64,000 nucleotides of DNA from Hydractinia symbiolongicarpus (taxonomy: Eukaryota > Cnidaria > Hydrozoa > Anthoathecata > Hydractiniidae), in NCBI RefSeq assembly GCF_029227915.1, contig NC_079885.1, positions 17,247,001 through 17,311,000 on the forward strand, written 5' to 3'. Position numbers and translations under genes: made by a program. Shown piece by piece: positions 41,646 to 53,770 of the stretch; the first letter of the stretch is position 1, and each line of letters starts with the position of its first letter. The notes under the pieces were generated by a model. The model worked only from the letters and a program-made list of their open reading frames with translations, was not told the origin of the DNA and made no database searches.

Positions 41646-44264
41646 TAAAGTAAATAAATTTAAAACATATCTATCATCAAAATATTTAAACCTTAACGAA
41701 GCAGTATGTCTCACCATTTGTTGCTTCTAATGCAGGCTGCATTAGAAGCAACAAATAGAAGCAAGCTCAATAATAATATGCATATTTTATTTAAACTGGT
41801 AGCCGAATTGTTATTTTGTGCCAAGGACACCTGAAAAAGGATGACAGGGAGATATATCATGGGCGAAAATCTAAAGATATCTGCGATAGTCAACCGTTGT
41901 TTTATGGGTTGAAGGCTAGTCCAATAGAACATCCTTTAAGACATGGTCTGCAGAAAATTTCTACAAATCTGAGCAAATTCAGACTAGTTCCATTGTGATG
42001 TGGTGTTGTCTTAGTTTGATCTTAAAATTAAAATCTAGTTTTTTGCATGCAGATTATAATTTACATTATACATCAGTGAAAAAATGCTACTAGATACTTT
42101 TTAACCATAACTTGACCTATCAGGGTGAACTGATAATTAGCCTTTCAATTTAGTTAGCCATTGCAGGATAATTATACGATACAGTAAAATGAGCTGCTTG
42201 TGCGGTTATTTATACGGTGAAGATGTGATTTGCTTAAATTTCTGTACTTTTCTTCGATATCGATATTCAAATAGTCCTACTACTTTGTGGCTAGCTTCAG
42301 GTTCGTAAAAAACAACACAAGAAGTAACAATGGCTAGCCCAAAATGGAATTATACCAAACTAAATGGAAAACTTGAGAGAAAAGCACAAAATAGCTAGCT
42401 AGCTGTCTGTATGTATATATTGCCATCTAACTGACACTGACTACGTTAGCTGGTCATGCGTCCGTGGTAGTCAAAATAATAAAAACATTTTACTAAGATT
42501 TACATAGGTGTGATAGTATAGAAAAACATACGCAGCATTTACAAGACAAAAAGAGATCTTTTTCAAACCTGAGCTACGCAGCTTTTAAAATGGCAGATTC
42601 AACGTCAATTTTACTAACCGCGTCCGAGATACGCATATCTTCACTTAAATTCCAGAAGATCAGGATTTTGTTCGAGCCTTCAACCGAAACGAGAAGCTGT
42701 GTGTTCCACAGCTAACAAACCTTTAGAAGGCGTGCTGCTGAGCTCACGGACTTTCTGCACGATGTGACGTATGTTCATTTATTCGGACATAGTCCTCTCG
42801 ACTTTACGCGACCTTGCAAATTTATTTGAAATTGAAGATGTTTACAGGCCCGATCAAGGTATAAATAAAGATTTTTAACGATTGTAAAAGGTTTATTTTA
42901 ACATATTTATGTATTGTCTTATCAAAATAACATTTTTTTTCAAATATTATTTTTCACTGGAGTGCCCTATGCCAAATGACACTTTTTCACAAAGTCCCCG
43001 TTTTTTGATTTATTTTACTTTTTTCAAAAAAGACATTTTTTTACTTAAACTTTCGTCTTTAAGATTTAATATCTAGAGAATCGTTGATTTTTTGAAGATA
43101 AAAAAAATCGCTTTTAGATAAACACGTTGGCTTCAGCACTGTAGCACTCTCCCTTGTAGAGCTTCTTTATTTTTGTAAAAGAGATTTGAAATGTAATAGA
43201 TGGTACACGAAAAAAAAAACAATTCGAAAAACTGTTTTAAAGATTTTTTAAAATATTACACCTTTGAAGCATACTCATGATGGTGGGGATACTTTTACAC
43301 TTCTGAGGCGATGAATATCAATATTTTTTTTGATTTCAAAAGGTTGTCCTTTTAAATTTTATTATTCGCAAAGACGTGACTGAGTATACCATAGAAATAG
43401 AAATTTCTCACTCTTTAACATTTTCTGTAAAAAAGATCGTCGTTTCTTTAGTATAAATGGCTAATAAAAATAAAATCGATTTTTTGATACAAAAAGGTAT
43501 ACCGTCACCTTAATTTGAAATCAAAATGTATATATGCAATGAAATTAAGTTGTGGAAACATTGATTTAATGTTGTTTCTCGCAGAAACTTAACATCACTA
43601 CTACTTGCCGCCATCTTGCCTGTGCATGCGGTTTTGGTTGAATAAAAACAAGATGGATATAATATACAACTTATTTAAGCAAGGGAGTTTCCGCGTAACA
43701 CGTGTTCCCTTTATCAACTTTGCTATTTATATTGCTTTTCAGCACAAAAAGAAGATGCAAATTTCAGCTTAATTGTGTGCATTTTAAAATAGTTTGCTTT
43801 AAACAGTTTGAATAAACGATTTGCCGCTTAAGCAGAACTTAATTGCAGTTTATTTATTTCTTCATCCCAAGGTAACAGCATATTTAAAACTTTCCCCTGA
43901 CTGGTTTAGAGGGAGGTTCACAATCACTTTCACACCACTTTTGTTCTTGGGATTTGCAATTGCAATATTTTCACATCTTCTTGCTTGTCTGTCTTGTTTT
44001 GTAGTGTTGTCTGTGTAAGTGTTTTGTATTGTCCACGGTGGCTGTCATACTTCGAGCTCTGCTATCAGTTTCCAGGGTTAACTAGGGCATAATTTTTAAT
44101 CAATAATGTATTTATCTCCTAGTAAACTGAAATATATGTTTATTTTTTAAAAAAAATGCATATGCACAGGCAGCATAGACCGAAGAATAAAGATTCATTC
44201 ATTCATTTATTCATTCAAAAAATTTGTCATAAATACTTATATATATACTGTTTTGTTTTTTGCC
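41646..44264. other. Intergenic; palindrome and LINE-like 3' end
   Basis: At 41716-41756 two 20-bp perfect arms starting ATTTGTTGCTTC flank a single base. 42300-43800 is AT-rich with poly-A/T runs and no gene. Near 44185-44215 a GAATAAAGATTCATTCATTC sequence looks like the 3' end and (ATTC)n tail of a plus-strand LINE, preceded by a frame (43821-44018) too short to classify. Confidence 0.45.
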
Positions 44265-44405
44265 TGATTTGTGCCTGCCCATGTTGTCCAAAAAAGTTAA
44301 GGCAAATGTGGGTAAAGGCTATATAACTGCCCATGTAATCCGAGAAGGTTAAGGACAATATGGGTAGGGGATATATGCTTGCCCATGTTGTCCGAGGTTT
44401 AGGAC
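44265..44405 (+). repeat. Minisatellite with self-complementary units
   Basis: About two and a half units of ~55-60 bases containing GCCCATGTTGTCC followed by GGACAATATGGG, which are complementary to each other. The same unit recurs at 52940-53105. Confidence 0.8.
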
Positions 44406-44452
44406 AATATAAAATATATCTATATAGCTACTTAGCAATTCCTTCCTATTAT

Positions 44453-44668
44453 ATGCTAAATATGCAAACCTGCTCAGCTTTCGGTTGTACAAGTCGCTCC
44501 ACGTTTAATAAAGAGCTTAGTTTTCATAAGATACCTTCAGAAAAATCGAACAACAAATTTCGTAAAAAATGGTTGCAAGCGATTAAAAGAGAAGGATCTT
44601 TATCAAAAGAATCTGGTTTTTACATCTACTCAAAACACCTCACTGACGATTGTTTTCAGAGGGATATG
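44453..44668 (+). pseudogene. THAP zinc-finger exon, third ligand altered
   Basis: One exon of 72 codons ending at a GTAAGA donor encodes a nearly complete THAP domain: CSAFGCTSR (first two Cys), FHKIPSEK, KKWLQAIKREG, KESGFYIYSKHLTDDCF. THAP domains bind DNA through a C2CH zinc site; here the Cys of the usual YICSxHF is Tyr, so one zinc ligand is missing, and the AVPTxF tail would be in a later exon not found. It is most similar in layout to the THAP gene at 63.2 kb, whose ligands are intact. Probably the N-terminus of a decayed THAP-transposase. Confidence 0.7.
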
Positions 44669-47600
44669 GTAAGACAAAGTTCATCTGGATTTCTGCAAAA
44701 AATAAAGTTTTCTTTGTATTTGCACATATTCACTGGTCATCAAATCCACACCATTGTATAATTTACATTCACTTTTTTTTACTAATATTATTTCACTCGT
44801 TTGTTCCCCTTTTCCATATTTAAATTTATTAATTTAATGTTTTAAAGTTAAATTTTTGTCCTGCTCGCCACTTATGATGATCTTTTCTTACAACTCATAA
44901 GCAGAGTTTTGTATTTTAGTTTTGCACGAATAAAATCTAATTTCTGACAGGGGTAAACATATTACTTTGCTAGAGTGAGCTTATGAGTGAACCGATGTCA
45001 TCAACGTCTCGAACATCAAACGAAAGTGAAGCAATTTTTAAGACTGGTTTCTATAGATCACAGTTTTAAATTCCACATTTTCTGTGATACACTCCTTTTC
45101 TAACGAGAAAAATTGTCCCTTTTACCCCTGAATTGTTTCTCATTTAATATGCAAACTTTCCAAGGTGTGGTCCATCACACAAAAGAATTAAAAAAAGGGT
45201 GGGCTACTGTTCACCTTCGTCGATGCAATTTCATTTTTTTAAACTTTTTTTAAAATTATAACTTGTTATCAACGGAAGAGGGAAAATGCATCAAAAGTGT
45301 TTGAAAACGTCAAAGTTTTTTTATCAAGACTGTTTGTTCATTTGAGAAATATTGTTGGTTGTCGTTGTTTTTTGACGAATAAGAAAGATTTATTTTTCGT
45401 ACATACTCTTAGGATTTACTTTGTACATTTGGTTTTATTAATGTGTTAATAAATTTACATTCAAATTATTCTTATGGTCTTTGCAGTGTAGAAAACTCTG
45501 GCAAATATTCGCTATCGCTTAAAAGAACAATATGATTCGTAGTTATTTTAGTTCATGTGTATTAAAAAATAAGTTACAACAAATCGTAATGTTTCCTCTT
45601 CCGGTTTTCTACGTGTTGCACATTGCAACATCATTTTTGTTACTATTTCCAGTCTCCTTGTTTTTACGCGGCCCATTGAAAAAAGGCATATTGCTGGCAA
45701 AGAAATTGCTCTTATTGAGGTAAAAACAGACATAATTAAGTTGCACTTTTTTTATTTTTTGAATTATATCACCCATTTTTGACAATATATCAAAAAACTA
45801 GAAATTAAAAAAAAAAAGGTTGCGAAGCATTTCGCAAGTTGCAAGCAAAATTAAACTATCCAATACTTTGCCCCTAGCGCTTCTTGTTTCTTTGGCGCTA
45901 ACATCTTCCGAAATACATCAAAATTGAATATCATATAGAAGAACCCTGGGGACGAGGTAGGAAAATGAACGCTCTGCAGAACAATTCGTTGCGCAAAAAC
46001 AGTCTTTTTTTGCGAATAGACTGCGCGAGTATTTGATGTGCGTGGGATATTCTTTTCAAAATGTGCGAGAAAATTAGATTACGCGAAACTAACAAAAACG
46101 AATAACGCGTGTTAAAATTTTGTACCGCCTTTTCCCACAGAATGATAAAAGTAAAGAGCGCAACACAAAATTACACTTTTAGCAGTATTCCGAAAGATAT
46201 GTAATACATCGAGTTGTACAACCTGCAGAAGTTGGTCCTAACGTTAACGATTTCGTAAATGGCCTTACAACAAAACAGTATTTTTTTTCACGTAAAAATA
46301 CTGGCACTAGGACAATGAACTTATTTAATTTCCCTTGGCCTTGCATCAATCAAATTCTGAAAAAAATAAACACTTTTAAAATGGTTTTGTCAGATTTGGA
46401 AACTGTCGGCATGGTTGGAACTTTGCATATAAAATTAGTAAAGTTTGCCGGATTGTTTAGTTTTTTCTTGAGATGAATTCACGAATGAATTGAGATGAAA
46501 ACACATGCTTCTCATCATTCAGGTTTTTTTTCAACCAACATGAATGTAATCACCCAGAGGAAATTATTATGTCTCTTGTTTGTGTTTTAGAAGCTGAGTA
46601 TACAAATACAAAAATACTACAAGTGCTGAACTTTGGCAATCATATTTTGTAATCAGACCCTTTTTAAAACTATGCTGAATCATGTCAATTATTAAATTCA
46701 GCACTAATAGAAAAGCACCTTGGATAGGATTCTTTGTTGGATCAATAAAATGACTGAAAAATGCTTTATCGTGAAAAAAATAGTAATTTTTACACAAATA
46801 ATTTAAAAAATAACAAACTTTTTTATGTGGGTTTTTCTCAAACACACGTGGGCGGTGGACAAGAAACTGTGATGTAATTTCTCTTGGTCTAATATTCCTG
46901 GAATATTCTAAAATAAGAGGGTGCACTTTCCCGAACTTGCCTGGAGCATTTCCAAAATTCAATTCCTTGTAACATACCTTGTGGATGATAGTTGGAAAAG
47001 GTGCTTTAAGAGAAAGGAGTTAATAAAGTTTTTAAGTTATTTATCAAGTAAATTTTATCAAAAACCATCAAAAACAGTTCTTTTAAGAACTTTGCTACCA
47101 CATAGTTTCTTTTATGGTCTATGCGGGTTTTTTTCAAGTGAATATTTGAATTTTTTTTCAAAACGCCAAACTTGCCAAAAACGCCTGCACTTTTTACGCT
47201 GTATGCAGCTTATCAGCACCCTTGTTCTAAAATTACAAGCAGTTTTGAAGATGTCCACGCCGTTTAGAGGACGTGTGCGGCTGGGGCACCCTTGGAGTTC
47301 AGTTTAAATGACAGTTTTAATGTCGTTTTAAACCTTGTTCTCAGGGAGGGTGTACGGACAACTAATTTCTATTAACAATTACATTGCTGTTGGTTTGATA
47401 GCAAAAGTGGATATTTTTTTCAATTACTGTAACAGGTTACTTATATAATAAATAAAAAACTGTGATAAAAAACGGTTGGTCGGCTCACTCTAGCACCCAG
47501 AGCTATTTGTTCTGTCTGCGCCCTAGCTACAGGGTTTCCTATGTCTGGCTATCAGTCAGGTAGTAATACAGCTTCTCCATATGTATTCTACAAATTACTT

Positions 47601-47897
47601 TTAATTCTTTTATACAAAACAGAGCTCTAGCTAGCTACCTTTCGTGTGATTAAGCCTTACCTTGATTTGGATTAAAATTGATAATATTGTATTCTTACAT
47701 CTTCTTAGAAACAATAAAATAAAACATAGCTCGGCGCATTATAATTGTACAAATTATTCAATATTTCTTTAGAAAAGGGTAGCTTAAGGCTGAAATACAC
47801 TATCATTTTTCAATGATCATTTTCCAATGATACATTCCAATGACATTAAAAATAACAAATTTTGCCGCGAATACACTATCATGTTTTTCTTTGCAAT
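44669..47897. other. Intergenic with unrecognised open frames
   Basis: Minus-strand 46567-46962 (131 residues, KVHPLILEYSRNIRPREITS near its start) and plus-strand 46921-47307 are open but match nothing I know, and may be decayed transposon exons. CCTGGGGACGAGGT near 45948 is a dispersed repeat end. 47790-47895 has CACTATCATT/AATGATA repeats typical of a Harbinger element end, leading into the next feature. Confidence 0.4.
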
Positions 47898-48317
47898 ATG
47901 GACTCTGAAGAAGAAATAGCAGCTGCTGTTGTTGTGTATATTTTATCAAAAAAGAGAGCCAAACGTAGGAAAAGAAAGCAAGGAAATGTATGGGTGAAGC
48001 CGTGGTTAAGTAAACGAAATGAACTTGGCATCTACAATACTCTCATGTATGAACTGCGTGTAGAGGAAATTGCAGAGTATACGCGATTTTTAAGAATGCC
48101 GCCGAATATTCTTGATGAGCTCCTAAATCTCATAGAAGTTGATATTGAGAAAACTTTTTGCCTTCTCGTTTCTGTCCTTATAGAACGGGGATTTAACATC
48201 CCACAAATTGGGCTGGCTTTTCGAAATCTCAATAAAATTTTCGGTCGCTTCTTTGCGTCTTCATTCTCGGGTGAATTACTTGTTCAAATCTTTGATTTTA
48301 TCTATGTTTATGCCTAA
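47898..48317 (+). pseudogene. HARBI1-like (PIF/Harbinger) nuclease, N-terminal fragment
   Basis: From the Met at 47898 the protein begins with an acidic/aliphatic helix and a basic stretch. The family's characteristic WVKPWLSKRNELGIYNTL follows, then EYTRFLRMPPNILDELLNLI. After residue about 85 the reading (TFCLLVSV...) no longer follows one frame of the family, and the DDE domain is absent, so the copy is truncated by deletion. Upstream CACTATCATT motifs fit a Harbinger terminal region. It is a separate copy from the fragment at 5.6 kb. Confidence 0.7.
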
Positions 48318-49230
48318 ACTACATTGCGTGCAACAAACACGTGTGCGAAAACAATGGATTCGATTTAAAACAATAGAAAAAAAGTCATTGAAAATGTTGA
48401 ACATGTTCAACTTTTGCAACAAAATTGCAAAATAATTACTTAATTATTTATACAATAATTAGCTATATTACAAAGAAATAAGGCATATTTTAGGTCTGTA
48501 AAATATATGTGTCTAAAATGCCGACTACTGTTTCTTGTTCACAGCATATTCCTCTTTGTGTGTTCAAGTTCGGCGGACGTATAATCTGGACCAAAAGACA
48601 GGGAAGGTCAAAATCCGGGGGGGGGGGGGTACGAGCCGTACTTATTGCATTTTTTACTAGGCTTATACTTTAACCCCTCGGTCCAAACTTATTTGTTTTA
48701 TTAGAAAAAAAATACCCTAGCTTTATGTGCAAAGATATCAGTCCTCTTTCTTTACGCTGATTTTATATGATTTTTTTTGCTATCGAAATTTTGAGAATCT
48801 CAATAATTCTCTTGGTATATCTCGCGTGTAGCAAACGTGCTCCACAATTTCGCTTCGCTCGCGAAGCTCAATTGCTTTGCAATAATTTTTGCGTGTGGTT
48901 CCCCTTTAACTGTCCTTGCGCACCACTGGCCGGGCTAACTACAGCTAAAAGCTGCTTAAACTATCCTTTTGTCAGCTAGCTACACTTTCTTACTTTTGAA
49001 ATACACACACACACGTTTCATTAATTCTTCTATGAACACTTCTTCATTCACAACGCCATCATTGAAAACTTCCAAAATCCTCAAAACTTTCAAAAACTTC
49101 CTCTTGCATATTTTGCGTACTTTGTTGTTGCGAATTATTTGGTTGTAATTGCATCAGGAGAGCTTGGATTTGATCTTGAGTAAGTTGCTAAAATTCCATC
49201 TCATTTCTATGTCAAAGTTACCCACATCTC
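48318..49230. other. Intergenic; poly-G run and a Q-rich coding-like exon
   Basis: A perfect GTTGAACATGTTCAAC palindrome is near 48395 and a run of about ten G near 48620. On the minus strand, after a TTTTAG acceptor at about 49186, about 41 codons (QLTQDQIQALLMQLQPNNSQ...) run to a stop near 49061; this might be a terminal exon of an unknown gene. Confidence 0.35.
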
Positions 49231-49233
49231 CCA

Positions 49234-51354
49234 TTATGATTTCAATGTTTTGAATTCTTGATAAATAGCGGCTTCTGCTTGGTTAAATTGAAGGATTAAT
49301 CGAGTACTTACGTATGATGACTGATCCAGATTTAACTTGCCATACTTCACGGCATCAAAGGCAGAAACTAATGTTCCAATAACCCTGGAAACAAATCTAA
49401 CTGTGGGGTAAGGCATACACAACAAGTCCTTACATAAACACTTCAATTTTATGACCCTTTTCTCGCTTAAGGCTATTGTCATCTGAGTATAGTTTAATAC
49501 AAACCCTAAAAGCACCATGCATTGGGTAGGCACTACAAGTGACTTGTTTGGATGTACAGTAAATCCTAAGCTGCTCAAAAGTGAGACAGTTGCCGTAATG
49601 TTTCTTTGGCAAGATTCATAATTATCACCTTGCAAATAAGAATCGTCTATATATACAACAGATACATGACCCGCCCCTCTTAGTACTTTAAAGGGAGCTT
49701 TAAGAACTTTGATGAAGATCCTAACAGCTGGACTAAACTCAAACGGTAAAGCTAGAAATTGGTAAAACTGTCCATCCCAAGAAAAAGCTAAGAACTTTTG
49801 GGAGTCAATATGAAAAGGGATGCTGTGGTATGCGTCCTTAAGTCAATACTTCCCATCCAAACACCTGGTTTGATAAGACATAGAACATCTTGCAGTGTTT
49901 CCATTTCAAAATGGCGATATCTGGCAGCTCTATTTAACTGTTTAAGGTTGATAATAATTCTTGAGCTACCATCTTTTTTATGGACAATAAATATACCTGA
50001 AAGAAAACAGTTATTTGTTGCTTGTATCTGCTTAATTGTCTTGTTTTGTAAAGTTGTTGAATTTCCTTACTTATAGTTATACAATCTTCTTGTGAAAAAT
50101 TCACTGGGTGGTAAGATGACACTGGGACACTAATAAATTCAATTTTAACCCGGTGTTTAATTATGTGTAGGATATACTGGTGTGAAGTAATAGTCCTCCA
50201 AACTTCCAAAAATTTGTGAGTATCACAAGCTTGATAACGGTTAACTGCCAACTAAAGGTCAGCAAAAACAAGGTCTTTACCACCATTGTTTTCTCCCTTT
50301 GTACCCTTTGTACTTCAGGGTTTGAGTGGACCTTCTCAGGGAGTGGTTTCGATCTTTGGAGAAGGTCTTCTCGTTTTTTGACTGGTTATACTTTGCAGAG
50401 AAGGAATAACTGGAGGTTAGCTGGTTGTACTTTTTGAAGTTATTTTTTGAATATGGTGTAGATGGTCGTGAGAGCACTTTACTAGTTTTGTCCTCAACTT
50501 GCAATGATTGGATTCTTTTGTTCAAATCATCTCCAAAAAGCAACAAGTTTTCTTCAGACACATGCTTTGCCAATCCTTTTAGGTGAGGCATTGCACCGAT
50601 TAATCCTACTCTTCTATACTTATTTACCTGCTGGTAAGCGTTACCGATTAGACAGAGGGCATCTTTAGCCAAATTTAATAAAATGGATGGTTTTATTACA
50701 ATAAGGTTTCCTTGCTTGTGTGCTTTAATAATTTGGTCTGCCAAGTGTAAGATATGCACTTGGCTTTTCGAAATAGTGGTTTGCAGTTTCTGCACTACCA
50801 GATCTTTTATCCTTTGCTGTCTGCCTTGGCCCGTATAGGTTTATTGCAGCTCTTTACAGACAAAAAACGGCAATTCGTGGGAATTTGGACCTTTTCTAGT
50901 CTACCTAATTTTTCATTGGTAAGCTTCTTCGACCACATAAGCTTAGCCATAGATGCTAAAGGTGGAGCTACTTCTGTGCCAAAGGAGTCTTCGCCGTTAT
51001 ATTTTTTGATGAGGTCAGACCAGACCTCTTGGTCTGGGTCCTCCAACTGGTTTTCTTCTTGCCCCAGAATCTCATTCATTAAACGATCATACAATTGGTT
51101 GGATGCTGATGTACTTATGGCATCGACATCTTTTTTACTAGGCCTCATAGTAGAAGAGCTATATTCTACACATGACTGAAACTAGAAGTTTCTGCTGATG
51201 AAGACCTGGATGTTTTCCTTCCTCCAGGGTGATCTACAGATATGGAAGCATTTGCTTCATTTTGTTTATCTGCACCATGACTTGGAGCAGGAGAATTGCG
51301 GTCCACATGGAAATTATTATCATTGTTTAGAACATCGGCTCGGAGGCTGTTCAA
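49234..51354 (-). pseudogene. DIRS-type element: gag and reverse transcriptase, truncated
   Basis: Reading down the minus strand, frames at 51354-51166, 51148-50807 and 50795-50277 give a Ser/Gln-rich then basic gag-like protein (VWSDLIKKYNGEDSFG; LLFGDDLNKRIQSLQ; Lys/Tyr/Ser-rich tail). From about 50150 an RT follows: RVKIEFISVPVSS, then IFIVHKKDGSSRIIINLKQL and RHFEMETLQDVL, then the intact catalytic YIDDSYLQGD at about 49645, and GFTVHPNKS, LGFVLNYTQM ending at 49234. The order and motifs match DIRS-class RTs. Frame changes interrupt the palm. RNase H and tyrosine recombinase are missing on the 3' side, so the element is truncated there. Not the same copy as the plus-strand DIRS at 18.5-30.4 kb. 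Confidence 0.78.
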
Positions 51355-51499
51355 TGAAGTGGAAAATTTTTCTCCTAGGCCGTGATTGCTTCCAGCTGCT
51401 GTTGGCTGGAAGAAGGTTAGTTAAAAAATCCATTGGAGTTTCTAACACTATGGGAGCTGAGGTGTCTGCCTTTTTGATTGCAGCTCATCATAAATTTTA

Positions 51500-52912
51500 G
51501 ATCCATAGCTAGCTAGAAGTAGATAAATAAAATTATATAAGAGAAGGAATAAATATAATTCTCTACTACTTATGGAAAAATAATAAATATAGCTAGCTAT
51601 AGAAAAGGAATAACAAACGGATTAGCATAGCTGAAGTTTACCAATCACAAACACCAGCAAATTGCTCACGTCCGTCCGTCAATGAACTGCTGAGGATTTT
51701 GGGTTATCGAGTGTCGCTGTCATAATCTGCTTGCGCAGAAGATTGGGTAATAAAATTATTGTTCTACGGCTTTAGCCGGTTAAACGTTAAAATGGGCTCT
51801 TTTTTTGTCGCCGTTTTTACTACCGAGACTAGTGAAGCACGGCAGGATATCAGTCTAGTATAGCGGTCCTGGAATTGTTAGTTTTTGAGTGTTATAACAG
51901 ACTACTCTGTTGCACAAGGTACAAAAACCTATTATTTTTGCATATTAATCAATATTATTTTATGTTCAGTTGGTGTCGCTAGTACCAAGCTGCCAACGGT
52001 CGTTTGTTATCTAATCCCAGGGCCTGTAGCGTTTTTTGATATGAGGATGAAACGTCAAAAAACGCTACAGGCCCTGAGATCGAGGTTGCTATCGCCTCCA
52101 ATAAACACCTCTTTAAGAGGGAGGGGCGTCTATTCGAGGGGGGGGCGTTTAATAGAAGGGCGGCGTTTATTCGAAGCATTACGGTATTTTTTCATTAAGC
52201 GAATTTTGGAGTCGCTCGGGCTCTAGCGATTGTGATGTGAGCATGCGCATAAAGTTTGTTTACGTAAAATTGCGTAACATGAGCTGTTCGCTGAGATCGC
52301 CAAAGGAATAGGCGATTTTTGATGTCACAAATCTTTGACAGCCAATCAGAATCAAATAATAAATATTATGCTCAAAAAAATGTGCTAAAATATTTTTCTG
52401 TAGAATACTAAAAATAAAATTTATGTTTTTACTTTAAAAATTTGTTGCTCATCTTTACTTCGCTATGGTATATGGAGATTAAACAGTCGCCAAATAGAGG
52501 TCAGCTTCAAAGCCCTTACAACCGCTTAAGTCGAATTTCCACTAGCCGTTCCAAAACGCGGTAAGCGTGGCGGCTATTGTTCTTTCAGTCCCAAACCCGC
52601 TCAGTGGGGTTTCAAAAGTCGACTCTACTTCGACTTTTGCGCGTGTTCTCAAAGTGCTATCCAATTAAAATGCACCAAAGCCACGTGATATAAATAGCTT
52701 TTTGCGAAAGCCATCAAAATCGCCTTTAGAGGGCCGGACTGCGCTGTTTAAACCTTTTCGAAAAATGACGTCATTTCACTTGAAAACTGCAGCTTTGTCA
52801 CTTTTTTTAAGGCAACAACAAAATAATTTATTCAGATTAAAAACTTTTTTTTATTATTATAGCATAAATTTGTAATATTAAATTATTTTGCAACTATCTA
52901 TATTATAATGCC
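51500..52912. other. Intergenic; long hairpin and GC-rich repeats
   Basis: 52018-52076 is a hairpin with perfect 22-bp arms (CAGGGCCTGTAGCGTTTTTT...) and a 15-base loop. GGGGCGTYTATTCG-type repeats at 52090-52180 follow it. 52480-52760 has several CpG-rich short repeats (CGACTTTTGCGCG). No gene. Confidence 0.5.
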
Positions 52913-53105
52913 CGTATACGTCTGTCCGTCCGTCCGTCCCCAAGAAGGTTCAGGAAAACGTAGGTAGAGGTTTTATGCCTGCCCATGTTGTCCGAAAAGG
53001 TTTAGGACAATATGGGTGGAGGTTTTATGCCTGCCCATGTTGTCCGAGATAGTTTAGGACAATATGGATAGAGGTTTTATGCCTGCCCATGTTGTCCAAA
53101 AAGGT
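52913..53105 (-). repeat. MITE end with (GTCC)n plus self-complementary minisatellite
   Basis: Starts ATGCCCGTATACGTCTGTCC with a short (GTCC) run. This is the reverse complement of the end of the tetranucleotide-array element at 61.8-62.0 kb. It is followed by three ~57-bp units holding GCCCATGTTGTCCG and AGGACAATATGGG, the same minisatellite as at 44.3 kb. Extra single GGACAA.ATGG motifs continue to about 53310. Confidence 0.75.
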
Positions 53106-53770
53106 TTAGATGAGGACGTGACTTGCGTTACCTTGTGAATCTTGTTGAAAGGTCTTACCCAGGGTGTCAACAATCCGCATTAACAAAAGATTAATTTTCT
53201 GAAAAATAACCAAGCGATAAGTGTATTTTACTTATCCCAACAATATGAGTTGGATTCAGACAATATGGGTTGTTGCCGTTCTTCGGACAACATGGGTCGG
53301 CCGGACAATATGGCTCGGAACAGTGCTACTGCTTATTTAAAAATGGAATCATATAATGGCGTTAAATCTTTTTTCCGTTATTTCCATAGCAAAATTATAT
53401 TTTTAAATGTTGGAGATAAATTATGCCCATAGTAGTTTGCGTATTTAACAGATGTAAACAAACTACGCTATGGCGGGCAAACATTTACTAATTTGCTGTT
53501 GACTACAACTACCAGAATGCATTGTGCATTTATCGTATAGAGGGAACGGGGAATTCAGGAGCTGTGTTTTACACGACCTCTCCCCAGACTTCTAATGTGC
53601 ACGGACGAAAAAACGTTCCCAGAACGTATTTTTTTCTCTTGCCAAAAAGTACGTGGTGTGTGTGGTTGGTGATTTAATCAAAACGAAAGAAAAGAAAAGA
53701 AGAAAAGACTTCAGGTTAAAACTTAATTTCAGTTTCCTTTTTGCGTGGCATCTTAGTATTACTTAAAGAA
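53106..53770 (+). promoter_or_regulatory. Upstream region of the CREBZF-like gene
   Basis: Minisatellite remnants reach to about 53310. The last 250 bases include ACGTTCCCAGAACGT near 53613-53627, a near-palindrome, and TACGTGG near 53650, an ACGT-core of the kind bound by bZIP factors. A purine-rich GAAAAGAAAAGAAG leader follows. No TATA box. Regulatory meaning is inference. Confidence 0.3.

Noticed and set aside
46567-47307. Two overlapping frames on opposite strands as host genes
   Set aside because: No recognisable domain and no clear splice sites or start; kept only as unrecognised open frames in the gap description.
51885-52226. 113-residue plus-strand frame
   Set aside because: It runs across a perfect hairpin and GC-rich repeats, with no protein-like composition or motif.
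53741-53770. Ten-residue longer start for the bZIP protein
   Set aside because: The upstream codon is TTG; the first ATG in a reasonable context is at 53771 and the acidic N-terminus begins there.
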